NCBI RefSeq assembly: GCF_014764405.1
Contig: NZ_CP061725.1
Coordinates: forward strand, 6,076,001 to 6,140,000
Origin: Micromonospora craniellae
GTDB lineage: Bacteria > Actinomycetota > Actinomycetes > Mycobacteriales > Micromonosporaceae
Length of the DNA: 64,000 nucleotides
Direction: 5' to 3'
This document shows, in pieces, positions 33,860 to 41,953 of the stretch (positions are counted from its first letter, which is position 1; each line of letters begins with the position of its first letter). Below the pieces are notes generated by a model. The model was given only the letters and a program-made list of their open reading frames with translations, searched no databases and had not been told where the DNA came from. The translations under genes were made by a program, and so were the position numbers.

Positions 33860-34984
33860 TCAGCGCGGCCCGGCGGACGTCTCCTCGTCCACCGCGAGCG
33901 CGCCCAGCGTGGCGTACGAGTCGCGGCCCGCCACGAAGTGCTGGGTGGCGGTACGCATGTCCCGCATCCGCCGTTGCAGCGGCGAGGTGTCGTACACCGC
34001 GGTACCGCCGGACAGCGTGTACGCGACGTCGACGACCTGCGCGCAGAGGCTGGTCACCTGCGCCGCCGCCGCGCGCAAACGGGCCCGGCCACCCGGTGAC
34101 GCGGCGTCGGGTGCCGTCGCGGACTCGGCCGCCTCCGCGTACAGCAGCGCCCGGGCCGCGCGGTGCATGGTCTGCGCCTCGCCCAGCCGGTCCTGGAAGA
34201 CCGGCGAGTCGGCGAGCCGCCGCGCGCTCAGCGCCGGACGTTTGCCGTCGGCGGCCAGGCGCACCAGGTCGGTCAGCGCGCCGTCGGCCAGACCGACCGC
34301 CACCGCACCGATGATCAGGCTGGACTGCGCGATGCGGTGGGCGGCGTCACCGTCCTGCGGGGAGACCGCGAGATGCTCCGGCACCCGCGCGTCCTCGACC
34401 GTCACGTCGTGGCTGGCGGTGCCGCGCAGTCCCAACACCTGCCAGGTGTCGAGGACCCGCACGTCGCGGGCCGGGACGAACAGGATGCGGGTGGCCGGTG
34501 TGCCGTCGGGCCCGACCGGCACGCTGCGACCGGACACCAGCACGCAGTTCAGATAGAACCAGGCGGCCCGGGGGCACCCGGTGACGAAGGGCCAGCGGCC
34601 GGTCACCCGCCACCCGTCTTCGCCGGTGCGGGCCCGACCCTTGGGCGCCACGGCGCCGGCGACGAGGGTGTCCGCGCCGTCAGCGAAGACCTCGTCCAGC
34701 GCGACGACCGGACCGCACCGGACGATCAGGTGCGACAGGGCCACCTGGCCCACCGTCCACGAGGTGGCCGCGTCGGCGCGGGCGAGCTCCTCCAGCACCG
34801 CGAGTACGTCGGGCAGGTCGAGCTGGTCGCCGCCGTGACTGGTGGGGGCGAACATCCGGAAGCAGCCGGCCTCGCGGAGGTCGTCGACGAGGTCGTCGGG
34901 GAGGCCGCGTCGCTGCTCGACCTCCTCGGCGTGCTTCGCCACTCGGGACGCCAGCTCGCGTACCCGGGACAGCGTTGGGTTCAC
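33860..34984 (-). CDS. Acyl-CoA-dehydrogenase-like flavin monooxygenase (group D type)
   Basis: 374 residues, the fold of acyl-CoA dehydrogenases but close in plan to two-component flavin hydroxylases and N-hydroxylases. Features: RMFAPTSHGGDQLDLPDVLA, GWRVTGRWPFVTGCPRAAWF, QVLGLRGTASHDVTVEDARV and a C-terminal helical bundle. The acyl-CoA dehydrogenase base Glu is not apparent. It would need reduced flavin, which the reductase at 36622 could supply. GTG 34984 has AGGAGGGGG upstream. Divergent from the methyltransferase at 35119 across a strongly palindromic spacer. Confidence 0.82.
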   Translation of the reverse strand: MNPTLSRVRELASRVAKHAEEVEQRRGLPDDLVDDLREAGCFRMFAPTSHGGDQLDLPDVLAVLEELARADAATSWTVGQVALSHLIVRCGPVVALDEVFADGADTLVAGAVAPKGRARTGEDGWRVTGRWPFVTGCPRAAWFYLNCVLVSGRSVPVGPDGTPATRILFVPARDVRVLDTWQVLGLRGTASHDVTVEDARVPEHLAVSPQDGDAAHRIAQSSLIIGAVAVGLADGALTDLVRLAADGKRPALSARRLADSPVFQDRLGEAQTMHRAARALLYAEAAESATAPDAASPGGRARLRAAAAQVTSLCAQVVDVAYTLSGGTAVYDTSPLQRRMRDMRTATQHFVAGRDSYATLGALAVDEETSAGPR

Positions 34985-35071
34985 GTCGGCCCCCTCCTGT
35001 GTTCGGTGTGTCGTGTTCGGACGCTATCTCTCGCCGCCGGGTGCTGTCCATGGCGCGCCCGCGTGGATAGA

Positions 35072-35101
35072 GTGTGTTGCGAAAACAACACACACGTGTG
35101 T
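35072..35101. promoter_or_regulatory. Overlapping palindromes in divergent spacer
   Basis: GTGTGTTG-CGAAAA-CAACACAC (35072-35093) has perfect 8-bp arms, and ACACACGTGTGT (35090-35101) is a perfect 12-bp palindrome overlapping it by 4 bases. Both sit just before the ribosome site of the methyltransferase gene and upstream of the divergent flavin monooxygenase gene. Confidence 0.65.
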
Positions 35102-35118
35102 CGCCGGAGGGGATACCG

Positions 35119-36207
35119 ATGACGACTCCCATCGACCCGCAGGCCCGGGTCTTCGCGGTCCGCATGTGGACCTCGCTGCTGGCCACCCAGGAACTGCTCG
35201 CCACGTACCTCGGTGTCCGCCTCGGGCTCTACGACGACCTCGCGGCCAAGGGGCCCGGCACGGTGGGGGAGATCGCCGCGCGGGTCGGGGTCGACCCCCG
35301 GTACGCCCGCGAGTGGCTGGAACAGCAGGCGGTGGCGGGCGTCCTGACCGTCGACGACGCGTCGGCCCCGGCCGACGAGCGGGTGTTCACGCTGCCCGCC
35401 GCGCACGCCGAGGTGCTGACCGTCTCGGACAGCCCGCTGTCCATGTCGGCGCTGGCCGTCCTGCCGCTGGGCGGGGTGGCGGCGGCGCTGCCGGCGCTGC
35501 TTGAGGCGTACCGCAGCGGCGACGGGGTGGCCGACGCGGTCTACGGCGTCGACTGGCGGGAGGGGCACGCCGGGGCGAACCGCGCGATGTTCACCCACCA
35601 GATGGCCGGCTGGCTGCGCCGGCACGCCCCGGACATCCACACCCGACTGGTCGGCACCCCGGCCCGGGTCGCGGACGTGGCCTGCGGCGCGGGCTGGGCG
35701 GGCATCGGCCTGGCCCGGGCCTTCCCCCGGATCGCCGTCGACGGGTACGACATCGACCCCGAGGTGATCGCCGACGCCACCGGGCACGCCGCCGACGCGG
35801 GACTGAGCGACCGGGTCTCCTTCGCCGCCCGGGACGCCGCCGATCCCGACCTGGCCGGCACGTACGACCTGGTCTGCCTCTTCGACGCGTTGCACGAGAT
35901 CGCGCGCCCGGTGGAGGTGCTGCGGGCCTGCCGGCGGCTGTGCGCCGACGGCGGCAGCGTCCTGGTGCTGGACGCCCGGGTGGCGGAGCGCTTCGCCGCA
36001 CCGGCCGACGAGATCGAACGCTTCCAGTACGCGACCAGCGTGCTGCACTGCCTGCCGGCGTGCCGCAGCCAGCAGCCGTCGGCCGGCACCGGCACGGTGC
36101 TGCGTCCGGACGCCGTCCGGGACCTCGCGGCCGAGGCCGGTTTCGCGGCGGTCACCCAGCTGCCCATCGACGACCGCTTCCACCGGCTCTACCGGCTGAT
36201 CGGCTGA
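35119..36207 (+). CDS. SAM-dependent methyltransferase with winged-helix N-terminus
   Basis: 362 residues. An N-terminal helical/winged-helix part (ELLATYLGVRLGLYDDLAAK, then VGEIAARVGVDPRYAREWLE) is followed by a class I methyltransferase: motif I VADVACGAGWAGIGLARAFP, then VDGYDIDPEVIADA and LVCLFDALHEIARPVEVLRA. This is the layout of a family of actinobacterial small-molecule methyltransferases. Start ATG 35119 has GGAGGGG ahead. Probably under the palindromic operator at 35072-35101. Confidence 0.87.
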   Translation: MTTPIDPQARVFAVRMWTSLLATQELLATYLGVRLGLYDDLAAKGPGTVGEIAARVGVDPRYAREWLEQQAVAGVLTVDDASAPADERVFTLPAAHAEVLTVSDSPLSMSALAVLPLGGVAAALPALLEAYRSGDGVADAVYGVDWREGHAGANRAMFTHQMAGWLRRHAPDIHTRLVGTPARVADVACGAGWAGIGLARAFPRIAVDGYDIDPEVIADATGHAADAGLSDRVSFAARDAADPDLAGTYDLVCLFDALHEIARPVEVLRACRRLCADGGSVLVLDARVAERFAAPADEIERFQYATSVLHCLPACRSQQPSAGTGTVLRPDAVRDLAAEAGFAAVTQLPIDDRFHRLYRLIG

Positions 36208-36247
36208 CCTCGCCGCGCGTCCGGCCACGGCGGGCAGGACGACGAAA

Positions 36248-36278
36248 CGGCCGGCCACCCTCCACGGGTGGCCGGCCG
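36248..36278. terminator. 13-bp hairpin between convergent genes
   Basis: Arms 36248-36260 and 36266-36278 match perfectly with loop TCCAC, between the methyltransferase stop (36207) and the carrier protein stop (36293). Confidence 0.7.
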
Positions 36279-36292
36279 GTGGCGTCCGAGGA

Positions 36293-36592
36293 TCAGGCCC
36301 CGGCGTCGCGCTCCGCGATACGGCGCAGCACGTGCTCCTGCACCGCGCCGAGGTTGGTGATCGACCGGGCGGTCTTCTCGTCGATGGGTTCGAGGTCGAA
36401 CTCGTCCTCCAGCGCGAAGGCGAGTTCCATCAGGGCCAGCGAATGGAAGCCGAGGTCCTGGACCAGGGCCGTCTCCTCCCCGCGCAGGCCGTCGGGGTTG
36501 GGCGCCAGGTCGAGCACGATGGCCTGGACCTGAGCGCGGATCTGCTCGTCGGACTGCTTCGGCCCCACGACCGTCGGGGTCTGCTCACTCAT
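36293..36592 (-). CDS. Free-standing acyl/peptidyl carrier protein
   Basis: 99 residues. The core is VQAIVLDLAPNPDGLRGEET, then LVQDLGFHSLALMELAFALE with the phosphopantetheine Ser in GFHSL. Strong acidic helix II and III residues suggest an ACP of fatty-acid or PKS type more than an NRPS carrier. It is third in an operon after the LLM monooxygenase and FMN reductase, 29 nt behind the latter. No ketosynthase, ligase or adenylation gene is adjacent. It needs the Sfp-type transferase at 50070 or the housekeeping one for activation. Confidence 0.9.
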   Translation of the reverse strand: MSEQTPTVVGPKQSDEQIRAQVQAIVLDLAPNPDGLRGEETALVQDLGFHSLALMELAFALEDEFDLEPIDEKTARSITNLGAVQEHVLRRIAERDAGA

Positions 36593-36621
36593 GGTCGCTA
36601 CTTCCTTCCGGATCGCCCGGC

Positions 36622-37293
36622 TCACCGGAGCTGTGCGGGTTGATGGACGGGAACGGGTTCCGCGGGTCGATGCGGTCCCACAGACGGGGTCTGGCAACTG
36701 CGCAGCACGGCGGCGAGCACCGGCGCCGCGGCCGTGGTCCAACCGGCGACCGCCGCGTCGAGGTCGCCGAACTCCTCCTCAAGCACCGCCAGGCCGCGGA
36801 CCGGCACCACGGCGCCCAACTCCACCAGCAGTGGCCGCAGTTGGGCGTCGGCGACGTAGCGGTGCTGCGCCCAGCCGGCGGTCATCACCGGTACGGCGAC
36901 CGTGCCCGGAAGCAGGCCCTCGCGGGGGAGCATGTCGAGGAAGAGCTTCAGCAGGCCGGTGTAGGAACCCTTGAAGGTCGGGCTCACCACCACCAGCAGA
37001 CCGGGGCCACGGACCCGGGCGAGCACCTGCTCCAGGGGCGCGTGCGCGGCGGTGCCGGCGATCAACCGGGACGGCAGGTCCGCGCCGAGTTCGGCCAGGT
37101 CGACCGGGTGCGGCTCGCCGAGGCGCACGCCGAGTTCGGCCAGACCGGTACGCAGCGCGCCGGTCACGTGCCGGGCCACGGCGGCGGTACGCGAGCCCCG
37201 GCGCGGATTGCCGATCAGGACGGTGACCGGTACGGACGGGGGGTCTGTCGGCGGGATCATCCGCTCGGGCGCGTGCTGCCGCAGGTCGGTCAC
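36622..37293 (-). CDS. NAD(P)H-dependent FMN reductase (SsuE-like)
   Basis: 223 residues, flavodoxin-like. The flavin phosphate loop is VLIGNPRRGSRTAAVARHV, followed by VVVSPTFKGSYTGLLKLFLD and VPVMTAGWAQHRYVADAQLR, as in SsuE/MsuE reductases. It should deliver reduced FMN to the LLM monooxygenase encoded just upstream, whose stop overlaps this GTG by 4 nt (GTGA at 37290-37293). The C-terminal 30 residues are a Pro-rich extension not usual in the family. Confidence 0.88.
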   Translation of the reverse strand: MTDLRQHAPERMIPPTDPPSVPVTVLIGNPRRGSRTAAVARHVTGALRTGLAELGVRLGEPHPVDLAELGADLPSRLIAGTAAHAPLEQVLARVRGPGLLVVVSPTFKGSYTGLLKLFLDMLPREGLLPGTVAVPVMTAGWAQHRYVADAQLRPLLVELGAVVPVRGLAVLEEEFGDLDAAVAGWTTAAAPVLAAVLRSCQTPSVGPHRPAEPVPVHQPAQLR

Positions 37294-38402
37294 CGGTCTC
37301 CTTCCGGTTCGGCCAGCAGTCCCCGCATGCGCAGGAGCGGCAGCACACCCTCACCGAAGGTGTACGCCTCCTCCAGGTGCGGCTGGCCGGAGAGGATCAG
37401 ATGGTCCAGCCCGAGCGCGTGGTACTCCTCGATCCGGTCGGCCACCTCGACGTGGCTGCCGACCAGGGCGGCGCCGGCACCCGGGCGGACGAGCCCGTAC
37501 CCGGCCCACACGTTCGGGTAGACCTCGAGGCTCTCGGTCCGGCCCTGGTGCAGAGCTGCCATCCGGCGTTGTCCCTCGGACTCGGTGCGCGCGAAGCGCC
37601 GCTGCGCGGCGGCGATGGTGTCCGGGTGCATCCCGGCCACCAGGCGGTGCGCGACGTCCCACGCCTCCTCGGCGGTGTCCCGGCTGATCACGTGGAACCG
37701 GGATCCGTAGGACAGCTCGCGGCCCTGCGCGTCGGCCCGGTCCCGGACCTTCTTCACCAGGGCGGCCAGTTGCTCGGGTGGTTCGCCCCAGGCCAGGTAG
37801 ACGTCGGCGTGCCGGGCGGCCACGTCGTGCGCGGCGGCCGAGGAGCCGCCGAGGAAGACGGGCGGGGTGACCGGGTGTCCCCGGGTCAGTCGACCGGCGC
37901 GGACCCGGTAGTGGCTGCCCTCGAAGTCGTACGTGCCGCCGGACCAGGCGCGGCCGAACACGTCGAGGAACTCCTCGGCCCGGGCGTAGCGTTGGTCGTG
38001 GTCGAGCCAGTCGCCGTAACGCAACTGCTCGTCGCGGTCGCCGCCGGTGACCACGTTGAGCAGCAACCGGCCGCCGGAGAGGCGTTGCAGGGTGGCGGCC
38101 ATCTGCGCGGCGATCGTCGGGGCCACCGAGCCGGGGCGTACCGCGACCATGAACTTCAGCCGGCGGGTCCGGTCCGCCAGGGCGGCCGACACCAGCCAGG
38201 GGTCCTCGCAGAACAGCCCGGTCGGCACCAGGGCGCCGGTGAAACCGAACCGGTCGGCGGCCGCCGCCACCTGCGCCAGGTAGTCGATGTCCGGCGCGCG
38301 CCGGACGTTGTCCGCCGGGTCGACGGGCGCGCCCTGCGGGGTCTTCGCCACCTCACGGCCGTCACCGTGGGACGGGAGGAACCAGTGCAGGTGAAGTGGC
38401 AT
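37290..38402 (-). CDS. LLM-class flavin monooxygenase (SsuD-like)
   Basis: 370 residues, full length for the alkanesulfonate-monooxygenase family, a reduced-FMN-dependent oxygenase. Typical segments: LHLHWFLPSHGDGREVAKTP, FTGALVPTGLFCEDPWLVSA, LKFMVAVRPGSVAPTIAAQM, VTGGDRDEQLRYGDWLDHD and ALVGSHVEVADRIEEYHALG. The start ATG 38402 has AGGAAGG ahead. Classical SsuD releases sulfite from sulfonates, but here the operon carries a carrier protein and no sulfonate transporter, so the substrate may be carrier-bound or a cluster intermediate. Its broken paralogue is at 8141-8865. Confidence 0.88.
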   Translation of the reverse strand: MPLHLHWFLPSHGDGREVAKTPQGAPVDPADNVRRAPDIDYLAQVAAAADRFGFTGALVPTGLFCEDPWLVSAALADRTRRLKFMVAVRPGSVAPTIAAQMAATLQRLSGGRLLLNVVTGGDRDEQLRYGDWLDHDQRYARAEEFLDVFGRAWSGGTYDFEGSHYRVRAGRLTRGHPVTPPVFLGGSSAAAHDVAARHADVYLAWGEPPEQLAALVKKVRDRADAQGRELSYGSRFHVISRDTAEEAWDVAHRLVAGMHPDTIAAAQRRFARTESEGQRRMAALHQGRTESLEVYPNVWAGYGLVRPGAGAALVGSHVEVADRIEEYHALGLDHLILSGQPHLEEAYTFGEGVLPLLRMRGLLAEPEGDR

Positions 38403-38577
38403 GTGGACCTTCCTGTCACAGCAGTGGTCGTGTGAGCGGTCGCGTCCGGCGGGTACAGGCACCCCCGCTTCCTGCGCGCTACCAGGTAGGGCTGGTCGAA
38501 GCCTCTCAGCACCCGGATGCGGTGTCAAGAGTGTGTGACGCCAGTGTCGTGTTGTGTGGCGCTTGTTCGTGGTGCCG

Positions 38578-39885
38578 TCAGCCGCCGCGCCTGGTCCGCA
38601 GCGGTGCGGTCGGCTCGGCGGCCAGTCGGGCGGCCAGATCCGCGTAGCCGGCCAGGAAGGCGGTCGCCTCGGCAGGCGGGTACGCGGCGGTGCTGTGGTA
38701 GAAGACCGCGCGCAGGTCCGCCGCGCCGACCGGGGCCACGGCCAGCTCGAACTGGAACCGACTGCCCAGCCCGGGCGGCACCAGCAGTTCGAATCCGACG
38801 CCCGCCGACGCCGTCCGGTGCTGCACCTCGGCCATCACGTTGAACAGCACGTCGTCGGCCCGCCGCCCGCCGGTCTGCACCACGTCCAGCGGCAACATCT
38901 GATAGGGCAGATCCTGGTAGGTGAAGGCGCCGATGGCCGCCGCGTGGGCCTGCCCGATCAGGTCGGCGAAGGTCTCGGCCTGCCCGACCCGGGCGCGCAG
39001 CAGCACCATGTTGGCCAGCAGGCCGACGGTCTCCCGCAGCTCGGGACGCGACCGGTTGGCGAACATCGAGGCCACCGCGAGGTCGTCCTGGCCGGTGATG
39101 CGGTGCAGGTGGTGGTAGAACACCGCCAGCAGCACCGCGAACAGGGTGGTCCGCTGGGTACGGGCCAACGCGCGCAGCCGGGCCACCGCCTCCCGGTCGA
39201 GGTCGACCGCCGCGTCCGAGGTGGACGGCCCGTCCGACGGCGGCGCGGCGACGGCGGAGGTGCCCACCGCCGGCAGTTCGCTGCCGGCCAGCTGCCGCCG
39301 CCAGTACTCCCGGTGCCGGCGCAGCCCGTCGCCGTCGAGCAGCTCCTGCTGCCAGCGGACGCAGGTCGCGTACTGCCAGCCGGGATCGGGCAGCCGCGCC
39401 GGCACCCCGTTGGCCTGCGCGTAGAGCACACCGAGATCCCGGAAGAGGATGCCGGTGGACCAGGCGTCGGTGACCAGGTGGTGCAGGTTCAGGCAGAGGA
39501 CGTGCTCGTCCGGCCCGAGCCGCAACAGCGTGCTGCGTGACGGCCACTCGGTCGGGTCGATCGCGGTCCGCAGCTCGGCGCGTACCGCCTGGTCGACGGC
39601 GGCGGCCGGGTCCGGCCGGTCGGACAGGTCCACCCGGCGGGCGGTGGTCGGTGCCGGCGGGTGCACCACCTGGGCCAACCGTGCGCCCCGACCGGTGAAG
39701 GTGGTCCGCAACGACTCGTGCCGGGCGGTGAGGGCGGACAGCGCGGCGTCCAGCGCGTCGGCGTCGACCCGACCGGTGAGCCGACACAGCAGCGGGCAGC
39801 TCAGGGCGCCGAAGTCGGTGCGGTAGTGCTTGATCATCCAGAGGAGACGTTGGGCCACGGAAGCTGGTGTCTGTTGGGTGTCCAC
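38578..39885 (-). CDS. Free-standing condensation-domain protein 1
   Basis: 435 residues, one NRPS condensation (CoA-dependent acyltransferase) fold with no attached carrier or adenylation domain. The active-site motif is LNLHHLVTDAWSTGILFRDL (HHxxxDxW). Other segments: LLCRLTGRVDADALDAALSA, LAVASMFANRSRPELRETVG, FTYQDLPYQMLPLDVVQTG. It may join an amine or alcohol to a carrier-bound acyl group. GTG 39885 is the first start before the conserved region. It is divergent from the diiron gene; a second paralogue lies at 44698. Confidence 0.87.
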   Translation of the reverse strand: MDTQQTPASVAQRLLWMIKHYRTDFGALSCPLLCRLTGRVDADALDAALSALTARHESLRTTFTGRGARLAQVVHPPAPTTARRVDLSDRPDPAAAVDQAVRAELRTAIDPTEWPSRSTLLRLGPDEHVLCLNLHHLVTDAWSTGILFRDLGVLYAQANGVPARLPDPGWQYATCVRWQQELLDGDGLRRHREYWRRQLAGSELPAVGTSAVAAPPSDGPSTSDAAVDLDREAVARLRALARTQRTTLFAVLLAVFYHHLHRITGQDDLAVASMFANRSRPELRETVGLLANMVLLRARVGQAETFADLIGQAHAAAIGAFTYQDLPYQMLPLDVVQTGGRRADDVLFNVMAEVQHRTASAGVGFELLVPPGLGSRFQFELAVAPVGAADLRAVFYHSTAAYPPAEATAFLAGYADLAARLAAEPTAPLRTRRGG

Positions 39886-39943
39886 GCACGGACCATAGCG
39901 TCACGCATTGGCATCGGTGAGGTCTGTGGGTACCTTGTGTCGT

Positions 39944-40915
39944 ATGAGCTTTGTTGTGCCGGCCCACGTCGACACCACACTCACCTGGGACTACGAAGCC
40001 TCAGATCCACGGCTCGTGGCGCTCTACGAGCGAGCCAAGGAGGCCCAGTGGAAGGTCTCCGACGTCGACTGGTCGGTGCCGGTGCCGTTCGGTGAGCCGC
40101 TGCCGGACGACTCCGCCTTCGCCATGGCCGCGTTCGCCGACTCGCCGCTCGCGCCGCGCGGCCCCCGGGCCTGGGACGCGTTCCGGTGGGAGTTCCAGTC
40201 CTGGATGGTCAGCCAGTTCCTGCACGGCGAGCAGGCCGCGATGATCGTCGCGGCCCGGCTGGTGGAGACCGTGCCGGACCTGGACAGCAAGTTCTACGCC
40301 GCCACCCAGGCCGTGGACGAGGCCCGGCACGTCGAGGTCTTCTCCAGGTACCTGCGGGAGAAGATCCCCGAGCCGTACCCGGTCTCCGAGCCGTTGCGGG
40401 AACTGCTCACCGACATCCTGTCCGACTCGCGCTGGGACGTCACCGCGCTCGGGATGCAGATCATGGTCGAGGCGATCGCGATGGCCTCGTTCCGGCTGTC
40501 CAACAGCAGCTTCCACGACCCGCTGATCAAGGAACTGACCCACCTCGTGGCCCGGGACGAAGCCCGGCACGTCACCTTCGGCGTGCTCTCCCTCTCGGGG
40601 CTCTACGACCAGCTCACCACGGCTGAGCGGGCCGAGCGGGAGGAGTTGGTGCTGGACGCCGCGGCGCTGATCCGCCGGCGGTTCCTGCTCGACGACATCT
40701 GGGAGCGCCTTGAGGTCGACCGCGCCGAGGGCGTCGCCTTCGCCACCAACCACGACCTGATGATCAAGTACCGGCAGGCGGTGTTCTCGCGGGTCGCCGT
40801 GGCGCTCGGGCAGATCGGCCTGATGACCGACCAGGTACGCACCGGACTGGACAAACTGGGCCTGCTGCAGTTCGCCGGTGAGCGGCTGCGTATCCGAAGG
40901 GGGAGACTGGCATGA
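39944..40915 (+). CDS. Ferritin-like diiron oxygenase
   Basis: 323 residues, four-helix ferritin-like protein with a complete dinuclear iron site: E in SQFLHGEQAAM, DEARHVEVFSRYLRE, E in QIMVEAIAMASFRL and VARDEARHVTFGVLS (two ExxH-type EARH motifs). Relatives include ribonucleotide-reductase-R2-like and AurF-like oxygenases. It may hydroxylate or desaturate a pathway intermediate, or oxidise nitrogen. The start ATG 39944 has no ribosome site but TACCTT lies 8 nt before it, so the mRNA may be leaderless. Overlaps the next methyltransferase by 4 nt. Confidence 0.85.
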   Translation: MSFVVPAHVDTTLTWDYEASDPRLVALYERAKEAQWKVSDVDWSVPVPFGEPLPDDSAFAMAAFADSPLAPRGPRAWDAFRWEFQSWMVSQFLHGEQAAMIVAARLVETVPDLDSKFYAATQAVDEARHVEVFSRYLREKIPEPYPVSEPLRELLTDILSDSRWDVTALGMQIMVEAIAMASFRLSNSSFHDPLIKELTHLVARDEARHVTFGVLSLSGLYDQLTTAERAEREELVLDAAALIRRRFLLDDIWERLEVDRAEGVAFATNHDLMIKYRQAVFSRVAVALGQIGLMTDQVRTGLDKLGLLQFAGERLRIRRGRLA

Positions 40916-41931
40916 CGGCCACCCGACGCAATCTCGACCTGACCGCCGTGGTCCGGCTCGGCGAGTTGGGGGACCAGATCACCCCGTTCGCCCTGCGGGC
41001 CGCCTGCGACCTGCGCATCGCCGACCTGCTGGCCGACGGTCCGCGACCGGTGTCGGAGTTGGCCGTCTCGGCCGGCGCGCATCCCGGGGCGCTGCTGCGC
41101 CTGCTGCGGGCGCTGGCCGCCCGGGGCGTGTTCACCGAGGTCGCCGACGCCACGTTCGCGCTCACCCCGCTGGCCGAGCCGTTGCGGGGCGACCACCCGA
41201 TGTCGCTGCGCGACAGCTTCACCCTGCTCGACTCCGACGTACGGGCCTGGGCCGCGATCGGGCACACGCTGCGTACCGGGGAACCGGCTTTCGGGCACGT
41301 GCACGGCCAGGACTACTGGAGCTACCTCGCCGACCACCCGCAGGAGAGCGCCCGGGTCGACGACTGGATGCGCAGCGTGAACCACCTGCACCTGCGGACC
41401 GTGCTCGGGGCGTACCCGTGGCGTCGGTTCGGCACGCTGGTGGACGTCGGCGGCGGGACCGGTGGCTTTCTGGCCGGTCTGCTCACCCGCTTCCCCGGGG
41501 TGCGCGGGGTGCTGTTCGACCTGCCGCACGTGGTGTCGGGAGCGCCGAAGGTGCTGGCCGAGGCAGGCGTGGCCGACCGCTGTGAGGTGGTGCCCGGTGA
41601 CGCCTTCGGCGCGGTGCCCGCCGGTGGGGACGGGTACCTGCTCAAGACGGTGCTGCCGGGCTTCGACGACGACGACGCGACGCGCATCCTCGGTAACGTG
41701 CGCGCCGCGATGCGGCCCGACTCGCGGCTGGTGCTGCTGGAGGCGGTGCTGCCGCCGGGGGACGCCTTCGACATGGCGAAACTCTTCGACGTGCACGCGA
41801 TGGTGCTCACCGGTGGCGCGCACCGCAGCACCGAGGAGACCGGTCGGCTGCTGGAGCGGGCCGGGCTGCGGCTGACCCAGGTCGTCGGCACGCCCACGCT
41901 GACCGTGATCGAGGCGCTGCCGGCCGACTGA
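40912..41931 (+). CDS. O-methyltransferase-family protein with altered catalytic motif
   Basis: 339 residues, of the plant-COMT/actinomycete polyketide O-methyltransferase family: N-terminal dimerisation domain (FALRAACDLRIADLLADGPR), SAM motif LVDVGGGTGGFLAGLLTRFP and a C-terminal LVLLEAVLPPGDAFDMAKLF. The usual catalytic stretch L-L-K-x-V-L-H-D-W-x-D reads LLKTVLPGFDDDDATRIL at 41641-41694: the general-base His is Pro and the following DW is GF. It may methylate a more nucleophilic atom or have another activity. Translationally coupled to the diiron gene. Confidence 0.88.
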   Translation: MTATRRNLDLTAVVRLGELGDQITPFALRAACDLRIADLLADGPRPVSELAVSAGAHPGALLRLLRALAARGVFTEVADATFALTPLAEPLRGDHPMSLRDSFTLLDSDVRAWAAIGHTLRTGEPAFGHVHGQDYWSYLADHPQESARVDDWMRSVNHLHLRTVLGAYPWRRFGTLVDVGGGTGGFLAGLLTRFPGVRGVLFDLPHVVSGAPKVLAEAGVADRCEVVPGDAFGAVPAGGDGYLLKTVLPGFDDDDATRILGNVRAAMRPDSRLVLLEAVLPPGDAFDMAKLFDVHAMVLTGGAHRSTEETGRLLERAGLRLTQVVGTPTLTVIEALPAD

Positions 41932-41953
41932 GCCCGCCCGCTCCAGCGGGTCG

